From the NCBI GenBank assembly GCA_947488325.1, contig CANKYZ010000006.1, positions 124,001 to 188,000 of the forward strand: a stretch of DNA of 64,000 nt. Direction: 5' to 3'. Made by a program: the position numbers and the translations under genes. Under the pieces are notes generated by a model. It saw only the letters and a program-made list of their open reading frames with translations. It ran no database searches and had not been told where the DNA came from. The stretch is from an uncultured Erythrobacter sp. (GTDB lineage: Bacteria; Pseudomonadota; Alphaproteobacteria; Sphingomonadales; Sphingomonadaceae). Below are positions 46,358 to 54,381 of the stretch, one piece after another (positions within the stretch are counted from its first letter, which is position 1; each line of letters starts with the position of its first letter).

Positions 46358-46376
46358 CCGCAGTAATCTGCGGTTT
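46358..46376 (+). promoter_or_regulatory. Hairpin CCGCAG-TAAT-CTGCGG followed by TTT, upstream of the DUF11 cluster
   Basis: Exact 6-base arms (46358-46363, 46368-46373) enclose a 4-base loop, with TTT after. It lies between the DUF2891 stop (46145) and the first DUF11 gene (46428), separating the two operons. It could be a terminator for the upstream operon or part of the 5' leader of the next. Confidence 0.4.
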
Positions 46377-46427
46377 CTGGCGAATTGCTAACTGGTTGAT
46401 AACCATTCGCTTGTACTCGCCCTAGGT

Positions 46428-47408
46428 ATGGATACGCATAAACTCATCAAGCCGCTGTTCGCATCATCTGTTGCGGCGATCTTTACTATTTCTGTTCCTG
46501 CCCTCGCAGAGGGTGTGAGCGCCGGTACTCTCATCGAGAACACCGCCACCGCGACCTATGAAGATGGAGAAGGCCCGCAGACGGTCGATTCAAACACTGT
46601 CGTGGTACGGGTCGATGAACTGCTTGATGTTACGGTCACGTCGCTGGACGGTGGTCCGATTGGAGCTGATCCGGGCGAGGCTGTTCTCACTTTCGAGGTA
46701 ACCAATCAGGGCAACGGTCCTGAAGCATATGAGCTTAGCGTAAACCCGGCAATTGCTGGAAATGACTTTGACACGATTGTCGTCAACATTGCTGTCGATA
46801 CGAATGGCAATGGGACTTATGACCCAGGCGTCGACGAAATTCTGACCGCACCCGAGGCCACTCAGGTTCTCGAAGCGGATGAAGCTCTCACTGTGTTTGT
46901 GATCGTCACAGTTCCCGATGGGGTTGTCGATGGGCAAGCCAGCGATATTGAACTGACAGCAGAAGCTGTGACTGGAATTGGTGTTCCGGGCACTGTCTTT
47001 GCGGGCCAAGGTGTTGATGGCGGCGATGCCATTGTTGGACCAACCGGTGCAGATGGCAGTGCAATTGGGTCGCTTCTAGTCGGAATTACCTCGGTTGATC
47101 TCACTAAGTCCGTAAGCGTGGTTGACCCGTTCGGAGGAACCAGCGCTGTACCCGGATCAATCGCAACTTTTACTATCATCGCGACAGTCGGCGGCAGCGG
47201 GTCGGTCGATGATTTGATCGTTGCCGATGCGATCCCAGAGGGAACCGCTTACGCAGACGAGTCGATCACGCTTGATGGCGCGGACCTGACCGATGCCAGC
47301 GGCGATGATGCTGGCGAAGGGTCAGATGCAACCGGCATTTCAGTTGATCTTGGCACGGTTGCCGGAGGCACCGTTCACACCGTCACTTTTGATGTCACTA
47401 TTGACTAA
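46428..47408 (+). CDS. Secreted DUF11-like surface protein, first of five
   Basis: The 326-residue product has a signal peptide (about 1-28, ending VPALAEG). A first beta module reads TLIENTATATYEDGEGPQTV, with SNTVVVRVDELLDVTV next, and is followed by a domain with Ca-binding-like acidic turns (DTNGNGTYDPGVDEIL). A C-terminal DUF11-like domain (VDLTKSVSVVDPFGGTSAVP) ends in TVTFDVTID. It should be exported and is very acidic. Its N-terminal module recurs in the third and fourth genes of the cluster. It has no enzyme motif and is probably structural or adhesive. Confidence 0.8.
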   Translation: MDTHKLIKPLFASSVAAIFTISVPALAEGVSAGTLIENTATATYEDGEGPQTVDSNTVVVRVDELLDVTVTSLDGGPIGADPGEAVLTFEVTNQGNGPEAYELSVNPAIAGNDFDTIVVNIAVDTNGNGTYDPGVDEILTAPEATQVLEADEALTVFVIVTVPDGVVDGQASDIELTAEAVTGIGVPGTVFAGQGVDGGDAIVGPTGADGSAIGSLLVGITSVDLTKSVSVVDPFGGTSAVPGSIATFTIIATVGGSGSVDDLIVADAIPEGTAYADESITLDGADLTDASGDDAGEGSDATGISVDLGTVAGGTVHTVTFDVTID

Positions 47409-47438
47409 TTTACTTTCCTAAATTGAGGAAATAAGAGC

Positions 47439-47924
47439 ATGAATAACCTTAAAAAAATTGTTGCCGCTCTACTTGCTATCGGGTGTGCAGCTGGGCCGCT
47501 TGCGGTGAATGCGCAGGAGCTAAATGCAGTCGAAGTTTCGGGCGATGTGAAGGCTGTGCAAACATCGGTAGATGAATCCGGTAATGAGACAACGCAATTG
47601 GTAGATCCAGGGGTGATTATTCCGGGCGGCCGACTGGTTTTCGGCACTGATTATACCAACAACAGCGATGAATCGGCTGAGAACTTCGTCGTCACCAATC
47701 CACTTCCTTCAGCGGTGCGCCTTGCGCCCAATGCTGATCCGGACCTGATCGTTTCGGTTGATGGCGGTGAGACGTGGGGCACGCTTGCCGCGCTTTCTGT
47801 GACAACCGAAGATGGAATAGCACGCAGCGCCACTCACGGCGATGTCACGCATGTGCGTTGGACGCTCGCATCGATAGCGCCCGGCGAAAGCGGCCGTCTC
47901 GAATATCCAGCAATTATCCGCTGA
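47439..47924 (+). CDS. Small secreted DUF11-like protein
   Basis: The 161-residue protein starts after a gagg site at 47439. A signal peptide ends at AVNAQE. The mature part is one DUF11-like beta-sandwich: FGTDYTNNSDESAENFVVTN, then DPDLIVSVDGGETWG and SIAPGESGRLEYPAIIR at the end. It lies 30 bases after the first DUF11 gene, indicating co-transcription. A single-domain secreted subunit may cap or join other DUF11 proteins, which is inference. Confidence 0.8.
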   Translation: MNNLKKIVAALLAIGCAAGPLAVNAQELNAVEVSGDVKAVQTSVDESGNETTQLVDPGVIIPGGRLVFGTDYTNNSDESAENFVVTNPLPSAVRLAPNADPDLIVSVDGGETWGTLAALSVTTEDGIARSATHGDVTHVRWTLASIAPGESGRLEYPAIIR

Positions 47925-48020
47925 TCAGCGACAAAGAATCATCCGTCGAATGATGGAAGGTAACCGCCAAGTCTCGTGGGCGGTTCAGAAGTCACGGGGC
48001 ACACGCAGAGGACCACTCTA

Positions 48021-49157
48021 ATGAAAAGTAGCACCCAGTTGCTGGGGGCGGTGAGTGCATTCGCACTTGTCGCAATGTCCAGCACTCCGGCCTTGGCGGT
48101 CGGAACTACCGCTGGTGATACAATCACCAACAACGTCACCGTCTCTTTTGAAGTCGGCGGCGAAGAACAGACTGAAGTCACGGATAGCGATACCTTCACG
48201 GTTGACCGCGTGATTGATGTCGACGTTAACTTTACAGGCGCAACCCCTGTCGCGGTTTCACCGGGGCAGGATCAGGCTGTTCTTGCGTTTGACGTAACAA
48301 ACCTGTCGAACGACGTTGTCGACCTCGATCTCAGCACCGTTCTGACCAACGGTGTTGGTGCCAACATTGAAAACATCACGGTTTATCTCGATGCAAACGG
48401 TGATGGTGTTCTTCAGCAGACCGAAATCGATGCGGGTGCCATCACCTTCCTCGACGAAGTTGCAGCTGACGATGGCGCGGGCAGCGAGACGATCGCGGTT
48501 CTTGTTGTCGCGGACATCACGACTGATGCAGTCAATGGTGACGTGTTTGACATCGTTTTGGTTGCAGATGCTCATGAAGCGGGCGCAGCTGGACTAGGAA
48601 CCGAAATCGTTGGCCTTGATTCAACCGACGCCAACACGGCTGGCGAAGATACCATCCTTGCCGATGGCAATGGCGGCACCGGTGAAGACGCAGACAATGA
48701 CGGTGACTTTTCTGACCTTGGTCAGTTCGAAGTAGCCGGCGCACTGGTCACGGTGGTCAAATCGAGCCGTATTGTTAGCGATCCGGTCAATGGTACAACC
48801 AATCCGAAAGCAATTCCGGGTGCGGTTATTGAGTACTGTATTGCAGTATCGAACGCAGCAGCTGCGGCGACCGCAACTGCTGTCAACGTGTCAGATGACC
48901 TCCCAGCCGATGTGACCTTTACTGAGAGTGATTTCGGCATCTTTGTCGATGGCTCGGCGACGGTCGATAACAACGGTACGCCTGCAGATCCTAGCGATGA
49001 TATCGCGACGTGTACGGGCGGTACCGACGAAGAGGGTGGCGATGCCAGCTTCAATGCTGGCGCGGGCACCGGTGGTCTCGATGAGATCGCTGGACTGCTT
49101 AGCGACATCCCTGCGAGTACAACCCGCTCGCTCTATTTCCAAGTCACGATCAACTAA
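48021..49157 (+). CDS. Secreted DUF11-like surface protein with a repeated linker
   Basis: The start at 48021 (MKSSTQLLGAVSAFALV) follows a gagga site, and the longer frame from 47976 is not needed. The 378-residue product has a signal peptide to about residue 28 and an N-terminal module (TITNNVTVSFEVGGEEQTEV). An acidic domain with LDANGDGVLQQTE follows, then a DUF11 domain whose lead DPVNGTTNPKAIPGAVIEY recurs almost unchanged in the last gene of the cluster. It ends RSLYFQVTIN. It is probably an exported structural subunit. Confidence 0.8.
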   Translation: MKSSTQLLGAVSAFALVAMSSTPALAVGTTAGDTITNNVTVSFEVGGEEQTEVTDSDTFTVDRVIDVDVNFTGATPVAVSPGQDQAVLAFDVTNLSNDVVDLDLSTVLTNGVGANIENITVYLDANGDGVLQQTEIDAGAITFLDEVAADDGAGSETIAVLVVADITTDAVNGDVFDIVLVADAHEAGAAGLGTEIVGLDSTDANTAGEDTILADGNGGTGEDADNDGDFSDLGQFEVAGALVTVVKSSRIVSDPVNGTTNPKAIPGAVIEYCIAVSNAAAAATATAVNVSDDLPADVTFTESDFGIFVDGSATVDNNGTPADPSDDIATCTGGTDEEGGDASFNAGAGTGGLDEIAGLLSDIPASTTRSLYFQVTIN

Positions 49158-49179
49158 GATCAAGACTAGGATTTAGACT

Positions 49180-52100
49180 TTGCGTGTTCCCCCCTCTTTC
49201 AGGCGCGTGGCAGCGGCACTTTCATTAGTGCTGCTGCCATTAGTCGTGCCTGGAGAGGGGGTGATCGCTCAAAACTCAGATGTCGAAACGATCAGCACGA
49301 TTTCAAACACCGCAGAAGCTTCTTGGCAGTTTTTTGGCCGGCCTGCGCAAACCACATCCAACACAGTCACAATCGATGTAATGCTCCCGCCTCCGTCCAT
49401 CCTAGCATTTCGTCCGACGCAGCAAGGCGGAGTTGATTTGAACTTCCGTGCACCGCTTTGCAGTGTCGCTGGACAGTCCACTCAAGGAGGCAGTGGAAGC
49501 TCGAATATTCCGCTGACTCCGCTAGGCGGCATGGTAGAGCAGACCGATATGGTTCGTGCCGGTCAGACTGTCTTGTTCGAAGTCACAGCGCTGGCGGCTA
49601 ACACTGATCCAACGGAAGTCGACCAGCTTTCGATCACGATCACGACGTCTACCGGAGACGTTGAGAACGAGACCATCTTTGAAACCGGCGTAAATACGGG
49701 TGTATTTGTTGGTCAGATCGGCACCATACGGATGCCACCAGCTGTTGTGCAGGGGGATTGCCGTTTGAGCATCGTAGATGGTGCTGACATTGCAATTGCG
49801 GCGTCATTGCCTGGCGACAATACTGTTATCGTTGAAACGCAGGTCGAGGTTCTGGCTGATCCATTCGGTGTTGTATTCGACAGCGAGACAGGGGAGCCAA
49901 TTGACGGCGCGCGCGTCACTTTGATCGACGTTGCTACCGGGCAGCCAGCAACAGTCTTTGCCGAAGACGCCGTTACCGCTTGGCCTTCGAGCATAATTTC
50001 CGGTCAGCCGATCACGGATGGTGCTGGCAATATCACCACATTGGATGCTGGTGAGTTTTGGTTCCCGCTCACCTTCTTGGGTACCTATCGCTTGGAGATT
50101 GAGCCGCCTGAGCCGTATACGGCACCATCAGTGGTGAGCCCGGGCAATATTGCGCAAATCACACGCCCTGATGGCCGCGGATTTGTGATCCTTGATGCTT
50201 CTTACGGCGGCACGTTTGTTCTAGACGATCCGACCCCAGTTCAGGTCGACATTCCGCTCGACCGACCAGGCGTGGATATTGGTCTGGTCAAGACTGCGTC
50301 GCGCCAGCGTGTGCAGCCTGGCGATGTCGTGTTCTACTCCATTACCGCGAATAACACCGACCGTTCACGTCCAAGACGCAATGTCGTGCTGACCGATACG
50401 CCATCAACTTCATTGCGTTTGCGCCCAGACACCATCCGTGTGGACGGTATTGAGGCGCCTGATGCCGTGACCATCGCTCCTGATGGCAGCACGCTCACAG
50501 TTGCGCTGGGAGATATCCCAGCAGGCAGCTCGCGCCGTGTCACCTATGCGATGTCGGTACGACCTGATGCACCACCAGGCCGCGCTCTCAATGATGCTGT
50601 CGTTACGGATTCGCTTGGTCGTACTTCGAATGCCAATGTAGCCGTTGATATTGATCGTGAGACGATCGCCGATCGGATGACAATCATTGGCCGGATCACC
50701 GCGGGTCCGTGCACGTTGGACGATCCTCGTCCCGGAATTCCAGGCGTCCGCGTTGTCATGGAAGATGGCAGCTACGCCATCACCGATGCTGACGGCCGCT
50801 ATCACTTCGAAGGTGTCGTGCCGGGCACGCATGTTGTCGCAGTCGCGGGCATGACATTGCCCGAAGGTGCGCAACTTGTGGATTGCCATCGCGGTACCCG
50901 CAATGCAGGCAGCGCGAACTCACGCTTTGTTATTGGCAGGGGTGGTAGTCTGGTGGTTGCCGATTTCCACGCTACCGTTCCTGAGGGCGCTCTTGAAGAC
51001 GCCGTGCAATATGCCGACACGCGTCTCGATAGCGCCGGTGCCCGTGCGGTTGACGCAATTGTACGCGGTCCTGTGGCGGGTGGGGCTCTGATTGACAGCG
51101 AAATTCTTGTCGAAGCTGGTGTGCCTGAGAGCACAGCTGATGCCGCAGAAGCCGCAGCGCCTTCCTATGCGCCTAACACCGATTGGATTGCACTGGGCGA
51201 CGGCGAAGATGGCTTTTTGTCACCGGGCCTGACTGCTAATCCGCGTGCTCCTGCAATTCGCGTGGTCATTAGGCACCGCAAGGGGCAATCGGTTGTTCTT
51301 CGCATCAATGGCAACGAAGTGAGCCCGCTCAATTTTGAAGGCACACTCAATCCTGAGCGCGGTCAGTTCGCTGTCAGCACATGGCGCGGTGTAAGGCTTG
51401 AAAATGACCGTACGGAGCTTGAAGCGGACATCATCAACAGCTTTGGATCAGTCAGCAAAACTATCATTCGCGAAGTATTCTTCACCACCACGCCAACACG
51501 CGTCGAGCTGGTGCCAGAAATGTCGAACCTTGTCGCGGATGGCCGCACTCGGCCGACAATCGCCATTCGCGTGCTTGACCGTAACAATCGCCCATTGCGC
51601 GCAGGCGTTTCCGGCAATTTCCAACTCAATGCTCCGTATGAGAGCGCTGAGGCGGTTGATCGCCAGCAATTAAATCAGCTCACAGGATTTGTGCCAAGCT
51701 CAGCTCGCTGGGTGGTTGAAGGCACTGATGGCATTGCGCTTATTGAGCTTGCGCCAACAATGGTTAGCGGATCGCTGCGGTTGGGCTTTGCATTTGACGA
51801 TGGTGAGATCGAACGCGCCCAACAATTAGAGGCTTGGATCGAGCCAGGCGATATCGAATGGACTATCGTTGGTCTAGCTGAAGGCACTGTGGGTGCGCGT
51901 AGCGTGGCCGACAATATGGAGCGCACTGGGCGCTTTGACAGCGACCTTGGCGATGACGCGCGCGTTGCGCTTTATGCCAAAGGACGAATATTGGGGCAGT
52001 TCCTGCTGACGCTCGCATATGACAGCGCGAAACAACGCGAAGATCAGCGCGTGCTCGGCACCATTGATCCGCAAGCTTACTATACAGTGTTTGCGGATGG

Positions 52101-54381
52101 CTCTTCGCGCCGGTTTGACGCGGCTAGCCGCGAGAACCTTTATGTCCGCATCGAAACGGCGACATTTTATGCACTGTATGGCGATTTTGAGACGTCTTTC
52201 GATCAGACCCGCCTTGCCCGTTACAACCGCACCGCCACTGGTCTGCGCGGAGAAGCGCGTTTTGGCCAGATCAAGGCCAGCGGATTTGCTGCTGAAATCT
52301 CCAGCCGCCTTCAACGCGATGAGATCCAGGGGCAGGGTATTTCTGGTCCATATCAACTTGGCAGCCGCGGCATTCTTGCGAACACAGAGCAGGTTACAAT
52401 TGAAGTGCGCGACCGTTTCCGTTCGGAACAGATTGTCTCGAGCCGCACGCTTACGCGGTTCCTAGATTACGATATTGATCTGCTGTCGGGTACCATCACA
52501 TTCTCACGTCCAGTATTGAGCCGTGATGAAAATCTCAATCCACAATTTATCATCGTCGAATACGAAACCGATGGATTGGGCACGAGTGAACTGAACGCTG
52601 GCTTGCGCGCTGATTGGAACAGCAATGATGGACGCATTCGCATCGGTGCCAATGCGATCACCGATCAAGGTGAAGGTGCGCGCACCAATATTGGTGCAAT
52701 CGACCTGCGTGCTCAGATTGGCGACAACACCGAGGTGCGCGGTGAATTGGCCCTGAGCCGCAGCGAAGGCGAAACAGCAACGGGTTGGATCGCTGAAGTG
52801 CAGCACCAGACCGGAACACTCGACGTGCTCGCTTATGCGCGACAGCTCGACAGTGATTACGGAATTGGTCAGCAGAACGGTGCTGAATTGGGACGCCGCA
52901 AGGTTGGTGTCGATGGCCGGGTGTTCTTAAACGACAATCTTAGCGTGACCGGTAGTGTTTGGCAGGACGATAGTCTGGGGGATGCATCACGTCGTCGGGC
53001 TGCGCAGGCACAGGTGAACTTAACGCGCCGCGACACCGATCTGCGCCTTGGCCTTTCCCACTTTGATGACCGTTTGGTTGATGGGACGACCAACACGTCA
53101 ACTGTGCTTGAAACAGGTGTAACTCAGCGTTTGCTCGACAGTTCGCTCGAACTTTCAGCCACGAGTTCTATCGCACTGGGCGGCGCGGAAAGCGTGGATC
53201 TGCCAGCGCGCCATCGCTTGGGGGTACGCTATGCCGTTGCCCGCGATATTCGCCTCGTGGGTACATATGAAATCGCTGACGGTGAAAATTTCAATGCACG
53301 TCAATTGCGCGGTGGGATCGAAGCAACGCCGTGGCAGGGCGGCCAAATCATCACTTCGGTGGGTCAAGAAACAATTGGTGAGTTTGGCAATCGCACTTTT
53401 GCCGCCTTTGGCCTTGCCCAAACGCTGCAAGTGACGTCAGAACTTACATTGGATGCTACGATTGATGGCAACCGCACTTTAAACGGAGTTCCTAGCGCTA
53501 ATGACCTTGTAAACCCGCTGCAACCGGCGGCGAGCGGAGGTCAATTGACGGGTAACCAGCAGTTCGAGGACTTCAATGCATTTACCATCGGTGCAGCTTG
53601 GCGCAAAGATCGCTGGAGCGTCACCGCACGCGGTGAACATCGCGATGGTGAACAGGCAAACCGCACAGGCGCGACATTTGGCGCAATCCGTCAGCTTGGC
53701 GAAGGCAGCATTGTTGGATCCGGCGCGACATGGACCCGTGCAGACGACGAATTTGGAGCAGCCACGGAAATCTTTGACGCAAGCATCGCTTTTGCGCACC
53801 GTCCGGACTCTTCGGAAATCGCGATGCTGGGCAAACTCGAATATCGCAGCGATCAGGTAAACGGCGGTATTGCTGGACAAGTCGGAGCTGTTGGAAACAC
53901 CGCGCTGATCGTGGACGGCGATGCAACCTCACGCCGTCTGGTCGCGAGCTGGTCAACCAATTGGAGCCCGCGCGGCTGGGACGTTGATGAATTTGGCATT
54001 GAGCACCAAACCCGCCGGGATGAATACACTTTATTTGTTGGCGGGCGTTACAATTTTGATGAATTCGAAGGTACTGAGTTTTCGGGCACCACTGTACTTG
54101 CCGGTGCCGATGCCCGGATCGGGATTGGCGGCCGGTTTGAAGTTGGGGCAACCGGAACAGTCCGTACAAATCTTGACGATAATGTCACCAGTTTTGCTTA
54201 CGGCCCAACCATTGGATTTGTGCCTGTTGACGGGATGCTTTTGACACTGGGTTACAACATCGAAGGTTTCCGCGATGGTGATTTTTCCGCAGCACGCAAT
54301 ACCGACAAAGGTGTGTTCGCAGCGGTGCGGTTCAAATTTGACACCGACACGTTCGACTTTCTTGGACTAGGGCGGCGATAA
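49180..54381 (+). CDS. 1733-residue DUF11/Ig-like protein with C-terminal outer-membrane barrel
   Basis: TTG 49180 starts a signal peptide (to about residue 31). The N-terminal module shared with the smaller proteins follows (TISNTAEASWQFFGRPAQTT). Next are a carboxypeptidase-regulatory-like domain (FGVVFDSETGEPIDGARVTL), a DUF11 domain (VDIGLVKTASRQRVQPGDVV), an SdrD B-like segment (GIPGVRVVMEDGSYAITDAD) and an invasin-like Ig segment. From about residue 900 it shows long alternating strands rich in aromatic and charged residues, as in outer-membrane barrels. The motif FLDYDIDLLSGTITFSRPV with NPQFIIVEYE recalls SprA-type giant barrels. It overlaps the next gene by one base. It may be the anchor or export pore of the cluster. 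Confidence 0.75.
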   Translation: MRVPPSFRRVAAALSLVLLPLVVPGEGVIAQNSDVETISTISNTAEASWQFFGRPAQTTSNTVTIDVMLPPPSILAFRPTQQGGVDLNFRAPLCSVAGQSTQGGSGSSNIPLTPLGGMVEQTDMVRAGQTVLFEVTALAANTDPTEVDQLSITITTSTGDVENETIFETGVNTGVFVGQIGTIRMPPAVVQGDCRLSIVDGADIAIAASLPGDNTVIVETQVEVLADPFGVVFDSETGEPIDGARVTLIDVATGQPATVFAEDAVTAWPSSIISGQPITDGAGNITTLDAGEFWFPLTFLGTYRLEIEPPEPYTAPSVVSPGNIAQITRPDGRGFVILDASYGGTFVLDDPTPVQVDIPLDRPGVDIGLVKTASRQRVQPGDVVFYSITANNTDRSRPRRNVVLTDTPSTSLRLRPDTIRVDGIEAPDAVTIAPDGSTLTVALGDIPAGSSRRVTYAMSVRPDAPPGRALNDAVVTDSLGRTSNANVAVDIDRETIADRMTIIGRITAGPCTLDDPRPGIPGVRVVMEDGSYAITDADGRYHFEGVVPGTHVVAVAGMTLPEGAQLVDCHRGTRNAGSANSRFVIGRGGSLVVADFHATVPEGALEDAVQYADTRLDSAGARAVDAIVRGPVAGGALIDSEILVEAGVPESTADAAEAAAPSYAPNTDWIALGDGEDGFLSPGLTANPRAPAIRVVIRHRKGQSVVLRINGNEVSPLNFEGTLNPERGQFAVSTWRGVRLENDRTELEADIINSFGSVSKTIIREVFFTTTPTRVELVPEMSNLVADGRTRPTIAIRVLDRNNRPLRAGVSGNFQLNAPYESAEAVDRQQLNQLTGFVPSSARWVVEGTDGIALIELAPTMVSGSLRLGFAFDDGEIERAQQLEAWIEPGDIEWTIVGLAEGTVGARSVADNMERTGRFDSDLGDDARVALYAKGRILGQFLLTLAYDSAKQREDQRVLGTIDPQAYYTVFADGSSRRFDAASRENLYVRIETATFYALYGDFETSFDQTRLARYNRTATGLRGEARFGQIKASGFAAEISSRLQRDEIQGQGISGPYQLGSRGILANTEQVTIEVRDRFRSEQIVSSRTLTRFLDYDIDLLSGTITFSRPVLSRDENLNPQFIIVEYETDGLGTSELNAGLRADWNSNDGRIRIGANAITDQGEGARTNIGAIDLRAQIGDNTEVRGELALSRSEGETATGWIAEVQHQTGTLDVLAYARQLDSDYGIGQQNGAELGRRKVGVDGRVFLNDNLSVTGSVWQDDSLGDASRRRAAQAQVNLTRRDTDLRLGLSHFDDRLVDGTTNTSTVLETGVTQRLLDSSLELSATSSIALGGAESVDLPARHRLGVRYAVARDIRLVGTYEIADGENFNARQLRGGIEATPWQGGQIITSVGQETIGEFGNRTFAAFGLAQTLQVTSELTLDATIDGNRTLNGVPSANDLVNPLQPAASGGQLTGNQQFEDFNAFTIGAAWRKDRWSVTARGEHRDGEQANRTGATFGAIRQLGEGSIVGSGATWTRADDEFGAATEIFDASIAFAHRPDSSEIAMLGKLEYRSDQVNGGIAGQVGAVGNTALIVDGDATSRRLVASWSTNWSPRGWDVDEFGIEHQTRRDEYTLFVGGRYNFDEFEGTEFSGTTVLAGADARIGIGGRFEVGATGTVRTNLDDNVTSFAYGPTIGFVPVDGMLLTLGYNIEGFRDGDFSAARNTDKGVFAAVRFKFDTDTFDFLGLGRR

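Noticed and set aside
53155..54244. Overlapping frames within the 1733-residue gene as separate proteins
   Set aside because: All are short, lie on either strand across one uninterrupted conserved frame and carry no starts or motifs.
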